NCBI RefSeq assembly: GCF_027532945.1
Contig: NZ_JAPZTZ010000015.1
Location: 62,001-126,000 of the forward strand
Length of the DNA: 64,000 bases
Reading direction: 5' to 3'
DNA from: Phreatobacter sp.
GTDB lineage: Bacteria > Pseudomonadota > Alphaproteobacteria > Rhizobiales > Phreatobacteraceae
A model generated the notes under the pieces. It did not search any database. It saw only the letters and a program-made list of their open reading frames with translations, and was not told where the DNA came from. Below are positions 35,196 to 44,301 of this stretch, in pieces. How positions within the stretch are numbered: position 1 is the first letter of the stretch; each line of letters begins with the position of its first letter. Both the position numbers and the translations under genes were made by a program.

Positions 35196-36362
35196 ATGCC
35201 CATCGTCAACCGCATCGCCGCCCTCCACGAGGAGGTCACCGCCTGGCGCCGCGACATCCACGAATATCCGGAGCTGCAGTTCGACGTGCACCGCACCGCC
35301 GGCATCGTCGCCGACAAGCTGCGCGAATTCGGCTGCGACGAGGTGGTCACCGGCATCGGCCGCACCGGCGTCGTCGGGATCATCCGCGGCCGGGCCAATG
35401 GCTCGGGCAAGGTAGTGGGCCTGCGCGCCGACATGGACGCGCTGCCGCTGACCGAGATCACCGGCCTGCCGCACGCCTCCAAGGTGCCGGGCAAGATGCA
35501 CGCCTGCGGCCATGACGGCCACACCGCCATGCTGCTGGGCGCCGCGAAATACCTCGCCGAAACCCGCAATTTCGACGGCACGGTCGCGGTCATCTTCCAG
35601 CCAGCGGAAGAGGGCGAGAAGGGCGGCGAGGCCATGGTGCTCGACGGGATGATGGAGCGCTTCGGCATCCAGGAGGTCTATGGCATGCACAATGCGCCGG
35701 GCCTTCCCGTCGGCCAGTTCGCCATCCGTCCCGGCCCGATGCTGGCGGCGGTGGACAATTTCCGCATCCATGTGGAGGGCAAGGGCGGCCATGCCGCGCG
35801 CCCCCACCAGTCGATCGACACGATCCTCGTCGCCGCGCACATCGCCACCGCGGTGCAGTCGATCGTCGCGCGCAACATCGACCCGCTGAAGAACGCCGTG
35901 ATCTCGATCTGCGCCTTCAATGCCGGCTTCACCAACAATGTCATCCCGCAGACGGCGAAGCTGCGTGGCACGGTGCGCACCCTCGACGGCTCTGTGCGCG
36001 ACTATATCGAGACGCGGCTGCGCGAGGTGGTGGAGGCGACCGCCGCGGTCTTCGGCGCCACCGCCCGCCTTGAGCACGAGCGGGTGGTCCCAGTGACGGT
36101 GAACGATCCCGCCCATACGCCCCATGCGGTGGCGGCGGCCGCCGCCGTGGTCGGCGAGCGGGCGGTGAACCCCGAGGCGCCGCAGATCATGGGCGGCGAG
36201 GATTTCTCCTACATGCTGGAGGCCCGCCCCGGCGCCTTCATCATGATCGGCCAGGGCGACACCGCCTCGGTGCATCACCCCGCTTACGACTTCAACGACG
36301 AGATCATCCCGCTGGGGATGAGCTACTGGGCGAAGCTGGTCGAAAGCCGCATGCCGGCGTGA
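35196..36362 (+). CDS. M20 family amidohydrolase, tandem copy 3
   Basis: A 388-residue paralogue, closest to copy 2 in its N-terminal 180 residues (identical YGMHNAPGLPVG and HACGHDGHTAMLLGAAKYL). The acidic motif reads QPAEEGEKGGEAM instead of the poly-glycine form. The lid has GKGGHAARPHQSIDTILVAA, with an arginine and QS where copies 1 and 2 have KPHLAV. It ends with MGGEDFSYMLEARPG. Fifty-nine bases separate it from copy 2. A dispersed inverted repeat begins 33 bases after its stop and may end the transcript. Confidence 0.9.
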   Translation: MPIVNRIAALHEEVTAWRRDIHEYPELQFDVHRTAGIVADKLREFGCDEVVTGIGRTGVVGIIRGRANGSGKVVGLRADMDALPLTEITGLPHASKVPGKMHACGHDGHTAMLLGAAKYLAETRNFDGTVAVIFQPAEEGEKGGEAMVLDGMMERFGIQEVYGMHNAPGLPVGQFAIRPGPMLAAVDNFRIHVEGKGGHAARPHQSIDTILVAAHIATAVQSIVARNIDPLKNAVISICAFNAGFTNNVIPQTAKLRGTVRTLDGSVRDYIETRLREVVEATAAVFGATARLEHERVVPVTVNDPAHTPHAVAAAAAVVGERAVNPEAPQIMGGEDFSYMLEARPGAFIMIGQGDTASVHHPAYDFNDEIIPLGMSYWAKLVESRMPA

Positions 36363-36394
36363 GGCGGGCTTGCGTTCGGACTGCGGAACCGAAG

Positions 36395-36546
36395 TGCGTC
36401 CTTCGAGGCTCGCCTTTCAGGCTCGCACCTCAGGATGAGGGTGGTTGGGCCTTGCAGGTAGACATCTGCGGCGGCGTTGCGGACTGCCACACACCACCTC
36501 CCTCATCCTGAGGTGCGAGCCTGAAAGGCGAGCCTCGAAGGACGCA
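36395..36546. repeat. Dispersed inverted-repeat element, copy 2
   Basis: Two 46-base arms at 36395-36440 and 36501-36546 are perfect reverse complements (TGCGTCCTTCGAGGCTCGC... and its mirror) around a 60-base loop. This is the cleanest of the three copies in the window. It fills most of the 306-base gap between amidohydrolase copies 3 and 4; the rest of the gap, 36547-36668, shows nothing notable. It probably separates transcription of the two. Confidence 0.92.
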
Positions 36547-36668
36547 CTTCCCGGAATGCAGGGCATGAAGGCCTTCGTCGCCGCATCCCCGCCTCCCACC
36601 TTCCCCCTCGCCTCTGCGCTGCTGCCGCGCTAGCCTCCCGTTTTCGCATCGCCGTTCCGGAGCCTTCC

Positions 36669-37835
36669 ATGCCGATCATCAACCGCGTCGCCGACCTCCA
36701 CGACGAAATCACCGCCTGGCGGCGTGACTTCCACGAGAACCCGGAGCTGCTCTACGACGTGCACCGCACCGCCGGCATCGTCGCCGAGAAGCTGAAGGAA
36801 TTCGGCTGCGACGAGGTGGTCTCCGGCATCGGCCAGACCGGCGTCGTGGCGGTGATCAAGGGCCGCAAGACCGCCTCGGGCAAGGTGGTGGGCGTGCGCG
36901 CCGACATGGACGCGCTGCCGATCGAGGAGGCGACCGACCTGCCCTACAAGTCCAAGGTGCCGGGCAAGATGCACGCCTGCGGCCATGACGGGCACACCGC
37001 CATGCTGCTCGGCGCCGCCAAGTACCTGGCCGAAACCCGCAATTTCGACGGCACCGCCATCATGATCTTCCAGCCAGCGGAAGAGGGCGGCGGCGGCGGC
37101 GACGCCATGGTCAAGGACGGCCTGATGACCCGCTGGGGCGTCCAGGAGGTCTATGGCCTGCACAATATGCCGGGGATCCCGCTCGGCAGCTTCGCGGTGC
37201 GCAAGGGCCCGCTCATGGCCGCGGCCGACCGCTTCGTCATCGACATCGAGGGCAAGGGCGGCCACGGCGCCATGCCGCATCTCTGCGTCGATCCGGTCCA
37301 GGCGGGCTTTGCCATCGGGCTTGCCATGCAGACCATCGTCTCGCGCAATGTCGACCCGATCGAGAGCGCGGTGATCTCCATCACCTCGGTGAAGGCGGGC
37401 GAGGCCTTCAACGTCATCCCGCAGACCCTGCGCATGCTCGGCACGGTGCGCACCTTCAAGCCGGAGATCCAGGATCTCGTCGAGGCGCGGATGAAGGAGC
37501 TGGTCGAGAACGTCGCCAAGGGCATGGGCTGCGTCGCCACCTGCGACTACATGCGCGGCTATCCCGTCACCTTCAACCATGCCGACCAGACCGACTTCGC
37601 GGTGAAGGTCGCCCAGTCCGTCGTCGGCGCTGACAAGGTCGACGCCGAGACGCCGCCGCTGATGGGCGCGGAGGACTTCTCCTACATGCTCAACGAGCGG
37701 CCGGGCTGCTACATCTTCCTCGGCAATGGCGACACCGCCGCCTGCCACCACCCCGCCTATAATTTCGACGACAACGCCATCCCGACGGGCACGAGCTATC
37801 TCGCCAAGATCGTCGAGACGGCGATGCCGGCCTGA
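36669..37835 (+). CDS. M20 family amidohydrolase, tandem copy 4
   Basis: A 388-residue paralogue and the most divergent of the four. The metal site is intact (HACGHDGHTAMLLG, QPAEEGGGGGDAM, YGLHNMPGIPLG, MGAEDFSYMLNERPG). The lid differs, with GKGGHGAMPHLCVDPVQAGF and SVKAGEAFNVIPQTL, which are the forms usual in hippurate hydrolases. It is separated from copy 3 by the inverted repeat, so it may have its own promoter in 36547-36668. Ten bases after it lies the Gfo/Idh/MocA gene. Confidence 0.9.
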   Translation: MPIINRVADLHDEITAWRRDFHENPELLYDVHRTAGIVAEKLKEFGCDEVVSGIGQTGVVAVIKGRKTASGKVVGVRADMDALPIEEATDLPYKSKVPGKMHACGHDGHTAMLLGAAKYLAETRNFDGTAIMIFQPAEEGGGGGDAMVKDGLMTRWGVQEVYGLHNMPGIPLGSFAVRKGPLMAAADRFVIDIEGKGGHGAMPHLCVDPVQAGFAIGLAMQTIVSRNVDPIESAVISITSVKAGEAFNVIPQTLRMLGTVRTFKPEIQDLVEARMKELVENVAKGMGCVATCDYMRGYPVTFNHADQTDFAVKVAQSVVGADKVDAETPPLMGAEDFSYMLNERPGCYIFLGNGDTAACHHPAYNFDDNAIPTGTSYLAKIVETAMPA

Positions 37836-37845
37836 GGCGGATCCC

Positions 37846-38832
37846 GTGACACAGCAGAAGGTTGCGCCGGGCCCGGTTTCGCTGGGCATCGTCGGCGCGG
37901 GGATTATGGGCGAGCGCCTTCTTGGCGCGGCCCTCGCCCATGCGGCGGATGTCGTCCGCATCGCCGGAATCTGGGACCCTTCGGAGGCGGCGATGGCGCG
38001 CATCGCCGCGGCCCATCCGCACGTGCCGCGTCTTGCCGGCCCCGAGGCCGTGGCAGCGGCGAGCGACTGCCTCTATGTCGCCTCGCCCCCCTCATCGCAC
38101 CTCGCCCATGCCCGCACGGCGCTGGCACTCGGCAAGGCGGTGTTCTGCGAGAAACCGCTGGCGGTGGACCTTGGCGATGCCCGCGCCTTCGTGGCGGAGG
38201 CCGGCGGACGCGGGGCGGTGAACTTCCCCTTCGCCTCCTCCTTCGCAGTGGCGACGCTCCAGCGCTGGATCGCGGAAGGCGTGATCGGCACGCCGCAGCG
38301 CATTGCCATCGAGGTGGCCTTTGCGACCTGGCCGCGCTCCTGGCAGCGCGATGCCGCCGCCTGGCTCGACGGGCCGGCCGAGGGCGGCTTCACCCGCGAG
38401 GTGGTCTCGCATTTCCTCTTCCTGTCGCGCCGGCTCGGCGGGCCGCTGACCGGCCTCAAGGCGACGGTGGAGTTCCCGGAGGCCGGCAAGTCCGAGCGCA
38501 AGATCGCCGGAACGCTGACGGCCGGCGCCCTGCCGGTGACGCTGGCGGGAAGCGTCGGCACGACGGCCAAGGACGACCACAACACCTGGACGCTCGAGGG
38601 CACGGCCGGCGCGATCCGGCTGCGCGACTGGTCCTTCGCCGAGCGGCGGACGCCGGAGGGCGCCTGGCAGCCCGATCCGGAGGCGCTGCCCAATGAGAAG
38701 ATCCGGCCGCTGGTGCTGCGCCGGCAGCTTGAGGGTGTCGCGGCGCTGGTGCGCGGCGAGGCGTTTCACCTGGCGACCCTGGCGGAGGCGCTGGAGGTGC
38801 AGGAGACGGTCGAGGCGATCCTGAAGGGGTGA
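37846..38832 (+). CDS. Gfo/Idh/MocA family oxidoreductase
   Basis: A 328-residue NAD(P)-dependent oxidoreductase. It opens with SLGIVGAGIMGERLLGAAL (Rossmann motif) and has SDCLYVASPPSSHLAHAR, then GKAVFCEKPLAVDL with the family's catalytic EKP motif. The C-terminal alpha/beta domain is about 200 residues. Members oxidise or reduce sugars, inositols and other small carbonyl compounds; no substrate is evident. It starts with GTG at 37846, ten bases after amidohydrolase copy 4, and is probably co-transcribed with it. Confidence 0.85.
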   Translation: MTQQKVAPGPVSLGIVGAGIMGERLLGAALAHAADVVRIAGIWDPSEAAMARIAAAHPHVPRLAGPEAVAAASDCLYVASPPSSHLAHARTALALGKAVFCEKPLAVDLGDARAFVAEAGGRGAVNFPFASSFAVATLQRWIAEGVIGTPQRIAIEVAFATWPRSWQRDAAAWLDGPAEGGFTREVVSHFLFLSRRLGGPLTGLKATVEFPEAGKSERKIAGTLTAGALPVTLAGSVGTTAKDDHNTWTLEGTAGAIRLRDWSFAERRTPEGAWQPDPEALPNEKIRPLVLRRQLEGVAALVRGEAFHLATLAEALEVQETVEAILKG

Positions 38833-38883
38833 GGTTGGGGCGCCCCAGTCAGTCCGATCACCTGCCGCCCTGCATCGGGCAAG

Positions 38884-39101
38884 TGCGTCCGTAGAGGCGC
38901 GCTATAGCATCGAGCGAACGCGAGATGCGTTCGCCTCTCGCTATGCGCTCGCACCTCAGGATGAGGACGGTAGTGTCCGGCAGATCGGTGGACGCATCGG
39001 GAGCCACGGTCTCAATGCAGGGCTCAACCCACCTCATCCTGAGGTGCGAGGACCGCGGCGATGCGTCAGCATCGGCCGCTGGCCGAGCCTCGAAGGACGC
39101 A
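38884..39101. repeat. Dispersed inverted-repeat element, copy 3
   Basis: The left arm starts TGCGTCC at 38884 and ends GCACCTCAGGATGAGG at 38966. The right arm runs from CCTCATCCTGAGGTGCGAG at 39032 to CTCGAAGGACGCA at 39101. Outer and inner ends match copies 1 and 2, but both arms carry unrelated inserts in the middle, so the copy is mosaic. It fills the 310-base gap between the convergent oxidoreductase and GMC genes; I see nothing else there. Confidence 0.82.
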
Positions 39102-39142
39102 CTTCCGCAGTGCAGGGCGACGTTTCCCGGCGCAAGACGCTC

Positions 39143-40768
39143 TCAACCGCGCGCGTCCTCCAGAATCATCTTCGCGCCCTTCTCGGCGATCATCAGCGTC
39201 GGCGTGTTGGTGTTGCCGGAGGTGATGGTCGGCATGACGGACGCGTCGGCCACCCGCAGACCGTCCACTCCTATCACCCGAAGGCGCTCGTCCACCACGG
39301 CCATCGGATCCGAGGCAAGGCCCATCTTCGCCGTGCCGACGGGATGGAAGATGGTCGTGCCGATGTCGCCGGCGGCCCTGGCGAGGCTCTCGGCATCGTC
39401 GCCGATGACCGGGCCGGGCAGGAACTCCTCGGGGCGGTAGGGGGCCAGCGCCGGCTGGCTCATCAGGCGGCGGGTGACGCGCAGCGAATCCGCCGCCACC
39501 TTCCGGTCCTCGTCAGTGGCGAGATAGTTCGGCGCGATGATCGGCTTGTCCGTCGGATCGGCGGAGCGGATATGCACCGATCCGCGCGAGGTCGGGCGGA
39601 GGTTGCAGGGCGCCACCGTCACGGCGGGGAAGCGATGCAACGGGTCGCCGAACTTGTCGAGCGACAGCGGCTGGACGTGGAACTGGATATTGGCCCGCTC
39701 CTGGGAGGGATCGGAACGGGTGAAGATGCCGAGCTGGCTCGGCGCCATAGTCAGGGGGCCGGTGCGGCGGACGAGATATTCGAGCCCCATCAGGCCGCGC
39801 TTGACGAGGTTGTGGTAGGTCTCGTTCAGCGTCTTGATGCCCTGGACCTTGTAGATGGCGCGGATCTGCAGGTGGTCCTGCAGGTTGCCGCCGACGCCGG
39901 GCTTGTCCTTCACCACTGGGATGCCGTGACGCGACAGCACGTCGCCATGGCCGATGCCGGAGAGTTCGAGGATCTGCGTCGAGCCGATGGAGCCAGCGGT
40001 GAGCACCACCTCGCCGCGGCAGCGCAGGATGACGCTCTCGCCGCCCTGGCGGATCTGCACGGCCCTCGCGCGGCCCTCCTCGACGATCACCTTCTCCACC
40101 TGCACGCCCGAGATCAGGTCGAGATTGTCGCGCTTGTCGATGATCGGCTTGATGAAGCCGCGCGCCGCCGACCAGCGCAGGCCTTTCTTCTGGTTGACGT
40201 GGAAATAGGCCGCGCCCTCGTTGTCACCGGTGTTGAAGTCGTCGAGCGGGCGCACGCCCATCTGCACCGCCGCCTCGCGCACCCGGTCGAGCAGGTCCCA
40301 GCGCACCCGCGGCGCCTCGACGCGCCAGTTGCCGCCGGTGCCGTGATGCTCGCTTGTCCCGAGGAAATGGTCCTCCAACCCGACGAAGAGCGGCTTCACG
40401 TCGTCCCAGCCCCAGCCGGTGAGGCCGAGCTGGCGCCAATGGTCGTAGTCGGCGCTCTGGCCGCGCATGGTGATCATGGCATTGATGGCGGAGGAGCCGC
40501 CGATCACCTTGCCGCGCGGATAGATCAGCGAGCGGCTGTTGAGGCCGGGCTCGGCCTCGGTCCTGAACATCCAGTCGGCGCGCGGATTGTTGATGGCGAA
40601 GAGATAGCCGACGGGGATGTGGAACCAGATCCAGTCGTCCTTGGTGCCGGCCTCCAGCAGCATGACGCGGTTCTTCGGATTGGCGGAGAGGCGGTTCGCC
40701 ATGAGGCAGCCGGCCGTGCCGGCTCCGCAGACGATGTAATCCCACTCACCCTGTATGGTGCGGGCCAT
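39143..40768 (-). CDS. GMC family FAD-dependent oxidoreductase (choline dehydrogenase-like)
   Basis: A 541-residue flavoprotein. It has YIVCGAGTAGCLMANRLSA (FAD motif) within ten residues of the start, PRGKVIGGSSAINAMITMRG (GMC signature 1) and VVLTAGSIGSTQILELSGIG (signature 2). The C-terminus carries TIFHPVGTAKMG, with the catalytic histidine, and SGNTNTPTLMIAEKGA. Members oxidise primary alcohols to aldehydes. Choline is one option, but the absence of bet genes argues for another alcohol. The ATG at 40768 gives the expected short N-terminus. Confidence 0.91.
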   Translation of the reverse strand: MARTIQGEWDYIVCGAGTAGCLMANRLSANPKNRVMLLEAGTKDDWIWFHIPVGYLFAINNPRADWMFRTEAEPGLNSRSLIYPRGKVIGGSSAINAMITMRGQSADYDHWRQLGLTGWGWDDVKPLFVGLEDHFLGTSEHHGTGGNWRVEAPRVRWDLLDRVREAAVQMGVRPLDDFNTGDNEGAAYFHVNQKKGLRWSAARGFIKPIIDKRDNLDLISGVQVEKVIVEEGRARAVQIRQGGESVILRCRGEVVLTAGSIGSTQILELSGIGHGDVLSRHGIPVVKDKPGVGGNLQDHLQIRAIYKVQGIKTLNETYHNLVKRGLMGLEYLVRRTGPLTMAPSQLGIFTRSDPSQERANIQFHVQPLSLDKFGDPLHRFPAVTVAPCNLRPTSRGSVHIRSADPTDKPIIAPNYLATDEDRKVAADSLRVTRRLMSQPALAPYRPEEFLPGPVIGDDAESLARAAGDIGTTIFHPVGTAKMGLASDPMAVVDERLRVIGVDGLRVADASVMPTITSGNTNTPTLMIAEKGAKMILEDARG

Positions 40769-40905
40769 GGCTCCCCTCCGGCACTGGCGGGCTCTCGGTC
40801 CTGGCCCTTGCGGCGATCCATCGCGCGTGCGCGGCCCAAGGTCAATTGGCCGGTCGGCGCGAAGGGCCGCAACGACAGGATTGCCTTGGCCGATGGCGGC
40901 GTTAG

Positions 40906-42222
40906 ATGTCGGGCATGTTCTCGATCCCCCGCCTGCTCTCCTGTCTGACAATCGCCCTCGCGGCCTGCCTTGCCCTCCTCGTCGCTCCCGCTGTGGCGCA
41001 GGAGATGCGCGGCCATGGCGGCCCGGTGCGGGCGCTCGCCGTCGCGCCCGATGGGAGCCTCGCCATTTCCGGCTCCTTCGATTCCTCCGCCATCCTCTGG
41101 GACATCGAGCAGGGCCTCGCTGTCAGCGTGCTGCGCGGCCATGACAGCTCGGTCAATGCAGTGGCGGCCCTCGCCGACGGGAGGTTCGTCACCGCCGGGG
41201 AGGACGGGCGCGTGCTGCTCTGGCGGCCCGGCCGGGCGGAGCCGGAGGCGCGGCCCGTCACCCACGAGGCGCCGGTCGCGGCGCTGGCGATCTCTCCCGA
41301 CCGCCGGAGCCTCGCCACGGCCTCCTGGGACGGCACGGCGCGCATCGTGCCGCTCGCCGGCGGCGAGGCGCGGGTTGCCACCACGCAGCGCGGGCCGCTC
41401 AACGCCGTCGGCTTCACGGCGGACGGGCGCAGCATCGTCACCGGCGGCCATGACGGCGCGCTGCGCATCGTGCCCCTCGACGGCGGCACGGAGCGTGTGG
41501 TCGAGCTCGGCCTGCCGGTGAATGCACTGGCGGTTGCCGGCGATGGCGAGATCGCCGCCGGCCTCGCCGATGGCCGCGTCATCGTCTTCTCGGGCAATGG
41601 CGTGCCGCGCGGCGAGATCCGCGCCGCCGAGACGCCCATCGTCGCGGTGGGGCTGTCGCCGGACGGGACGCGCATCGCCGCGGCCGGCATCCGCGGCTCG
41701 GTCGCCATCATCAACCGGCGGAGCCTTGCCGTGGAGCGGGTGCTGGTCGGTCCCGGGCTGCCGGTCTGGTCCCTCGCCTTCCGGCCGGGGACGGAGGAAC
41801 TGCTGACCGGCGGCGGCGACCGGCTCGTGCGCCGCTGGCTGGCGACGACCGGCGAGCATCTCGGCGCGGTCATCCTGGCGAAGCCGTCCGACGCGCTGAC
41901 GCGGCTTGCCGACCATCCGGGCGCCGAGGTCTTTCGCGCCTGCTCCGCCTGCCACACGCTCGATCCGGATGGCGGCAACCGCGCCGGGCCGACGCTGTAC
42001 GGCGTCATCGGCCGGCGCATCGGCACGGCGGCGGGCTACGACTTTTCGCCGGCGCTGCGCGGCATGGACATCATCTGGACGAAAGAGACCATCGCCCGGC
42101 TCTTCGAGATCGGCCCGACGGCCTACACGCCCGGCACCAAGATGCCGGAGCAGCGGGTGACGGATCCGGAGGATCTCAAGGACCTCGTCGACTTCATCGC
42201 CAAGGCGACCGGGGCCGAGTGA
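40906..42222 (+). CDS. Exported WD40-repeat protein fused to a cytochrome c domain
   Basis: A 438-residue fusion. A signal peptide (cleavage near VAQ, residue 32) is followed by about seven WD40-like blades from residues 34 to 325, visible as repeated GHxxxVxAxAxxxDG and SxDxxAxxW patterns such as LRGHDSSVNAVAALADG. The C-terminal 100 residues are a class I cytochrome c, with heme site C346-SA-C349-H350 and a likely axial Met at M413 in GTKMPEQRV. It should be a periplasmic haem protein on a propeller scaffold. It converges with the polyferredoxin gene of the formate dehydrogenase island and may pass electrons in that system. A second ATG lies three codons in. Confidence 0.88.
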   Translation: MSGMFSIPRLLSCLTIALAACLALLVAPAVAQEMRGHGGPVRALAVAPDGSLAISGSFDSSAILWDIEQGLAVSVLRGHDSSVNAVAALADGRFVTAGEDGRVLLWRPGRAEPEARPVTHEAPVAALAISPDRRSLATASWDGTARIVPLAGGEARVATTQRGPLNAVGFTADGRSIVTGGHDGALRIVPLDGGTERVVELGLPVNALAVAGDGEIAAGLADGRVIVFSGNGVPRGEIRAAETPIVAVGLSPDGTRIAAAGIRGSVAIINRRSLAVERVLVGPGLPVWSLAFRPGTEELLTGGGDRLVRRWLATTGEHLGAVILAKPSDALTRLADHPGAEVFRACSACHTLDPDGGNRAGPTLYGVIGRRIGTAAGYDFSPALRGMDIIWTKETIARLFEIGPTAYTPGTKMPEQRVTDPEDLKDLVDFIAKATGAE

Positions 42223-42228
42223 GCCGGC

Positions 42229-44253
42229 TCAGTTGAGCCCGTCCTTGCCCGCCTTGACCTCGGCCAGATAGTCCTCGGCGGTCCGCACCCGCGGCCGCTC
42301 CGGCGCGCCATAGGGGTCGAAGCTCTCGTTGACGACGCGCTCGACGCGGCAATCCTCGCACATGAACAGGGCCTCGCGGCGCGCCGCATTGGCGCCCGAG
42401 AACATCCAGTGCCCCTCGAGCTTCGAGGCGATGCGCTCGATCGTGGAGCGGGTGCCGAAGGCCTTGTTGCACTGGGTGCAGTGGAAGGGCTCCTCCTCCT
42501 TCACCAGCTTCTTCGGCTCGCGCCAGGCGACGAAGTCGAGCTGGGCGACGAGGTCGATGGCATCCTCCGGGCAGGTCTGTTCGCACAGGCCGCACTGGAC
42601 GCAGAGGCTCTCCGCGAAGCGCAGCATCGGCTTGTCGGGATTGTCCGAGAGGGCGCCGGTCGGGCAGGCGGAGACGCAGGACAGGCAGAGCGTGCAGGCC
42701 TCGACATTGACCTCGGCGTTGCCGAAGGGCGCGCCCTTTTCCAGCGCGATGACGTCGACCGGCGCGGGGGCGGCAGCGTGGAGCTCGAGGAAGGAGAGTT
42801 CGAGCAGGCCGCGCTTGGCGCCCATGGGCAGGAAGCTCGCGGGCTTCGCCGTCGGCGTGCCGGCGAAGGGCACGGCGAGATCCGCGGCCAGCGCATCGGG
42901 ATCGTCCGTCTCGACAAGGCGCAGCACGTCGGCGCCATAGCCGAGCGCGGCGAGGATGGTGCGGGTGGTGGCCAGCGTGCGCTGCAGGCCGAGAATGTCG
43001 TGCTTCGGCTTGGCGCGGGTGAGCACGGCGATGCCGGCAACGCCATAGGCGAAGGCGCCCGCCAGCAGTTCGGGGCCGACCTGCGTCACCTCGTTCACCT
43101 GAAGCGGCAGGACATGGGCAGGCAGGCCGTCGCCGTGGCGGGCGAGCATGTCGATGAGCGGCAGGCCGTGGTCGCCGTCATGAAGGAGCAGCACCGCGCC
43201 GGTGCCGCCCGCCGCCTGGTAGGTGGTGAGCAGCGCGCGCATGCGGCGCATCAGCGCATCGACGGGCGGTAGGGCATAGGCGGCAGCCCCCGTCGGGCAG
43301 GCGGCGGCGCACTGGCCGCAGCCGGCGCAGATGGCCGGGTCGATGGCGACATGGTCGCCGTCGGGGGTGATGGCGCCGGTCGGGCAAAGATCGAGGCAAC
43401 GGGTGCAGCCGGTGATCTTGGAGCGCGAATGGGCGCAGAGCGAGGCGTCGAACTGGACGAAGCGCGGCTTGTCGAAGGTGCCGACGAGGCCCGACGCCTC
43501 GCCGATGAGCCGCTCCACTGCCGCGGGGTCGCGCGGATCGGCGCGCAGGTAGCCGGGGCGGAGCTCGGCGGCGGGGAAAAGCGGCATCCCCCCGGAGAGG
43601 TCGATGACAATGTCGGAGGTCGAGGAGGCGCCGTTGCGAGGCGTCTGCCAGGCATAGGCGCGGCGCGAGGCGGGCGAGGGCAGCGCATAGTCGTCGACCA
43701 TCAACTCGAAGGCGCCGAGATGGCCGCGGGCGACGGAAATCGTGCCCTTCACTACCGGAAAATCAGTGGCGGAGGGCGGCGTAACCGCCCCGGGCCTGGT
43801 CAGCAGCACGGTAACGTCGAGGGTTTCGGAGAGGCGGCGGGCGGCCTCGATGGCGACCTCGTCGCGGCCATAGACCAGCGCGACGCCCTTCGATTCCAGC
43901 GTCACCGCCTGGATCGGCGGCATCTCCTCGGAGGCCGCGGCGAGGAGGGCGGCGGTCTTCGGACCGGCCTCGCGGGCGCCCGTCGACCAGCCCGCCTGCT
44001 CGCGCACATTGGCGAAGGCGAGACGGCCGGCAAAGCCCATGTCCTCGGCGGTCTCGGTGAAGAGCGGGGCTTCTTGGGTGCAGGCGACGAGCACGTCGCC
44101 CTCCTGCGCCAGCACCGCCTTGAAGAAATCGAGTTCCTTGCGGCAGAGCTGGTCGGCGGTGCGCACCTTGGTGCGGCAGGCCTTGGCCACCGTCTCCCCA
44201 TGCAGCGGCATGGTCTCCTCGCAGGAGCAGAGGAATGTGGTGGCTGCCGTCAT
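42229..44253 (-). CDS. Multi-cluster 4Fe-4S ferredoxin-type protein of the formate dehydrogenase region
   Basis: A 674-residue cytoplasmic iron-sulfur protein without membrane segments. Four ferredoxin-like cysteine groups are visible: CTRCLDLCPTG, CAGCGQCAAACPTG, CTLCLSCVSACPTG and CVQCGLCEQTCPED. A C-terminal pair, CTQC and CEDC about 40 residues apart, looks like a zinc or iron ribbon. The N-terminus has FLCSCEETM. The middle 150 residues resemble no domain I can name. It diverges from the BPL/LplA-like gene across a promoter with an inverted repeat. A role in electron transfer to or from formate dehydrogenase is inferred from context. The start is ATG 44253; the longer frame is unconserved. 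Confidence 0.87.
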   Translation of the reverse strand: MTAATTFLCSCEETMPLHGETVAKACRTKVRTADQLCRKELDFFKAVLAQEGDVLVACTQEAPLFTETAEDMGFAGRLAFANVREQAGWSTGAREAGPKTAALLAAASEEMPPIQAVTLESKGVALVYGRDEVAIEAARRLSETLDVTVLLTRPGAVTPPSATDFPVVKGTISVARGHLGAFELMVDDYALPSPASRRAYAWQTPRNGASSTSDIVIDLSGGMPLFPAAELRPGYLRADPRDPAAVERLIGEASGLVGTFDKPRFVQFDASLCAHSRSKITGCTRCLDLCPTGAITPDGDHVAIDPAICAGCGQCAAACPTGAAAYALPPVDALMRRMRALLTTYQAAGGTGAVLLLHDGDHGLPLIDMLARHGDGLPAHVLPLQVNEVTQVGPELLAGAFAYGVAGIAVLTRAKPKHDILGLQRTLATTRTILAALGYGADVLRLVETDDPDALAADLAVPFAGTPTAKPASFLPMGAKRGLLELSFLELHAAAPAPVDVIALEKGAPFGNAEVNVEACTLCLSCVSACPTGALSDNPDKPMLRFAESLCVQCGLCEQTCPEDAIDLVAQLDFVAWREPKKLVKEEEPFHCTQCNKAFGTRSTIERIASKLEGHWMFSGANAARREALFMCEDCRVERVVNESFDPYGAPERPRVRTAEDYLAEVKAGKDGLN

Positions 44254-44301
44254 TTCACTCTCCGACCCGCGGCTCTTCCCGCCGCTTGGGGTCTTCATAT
44301 A

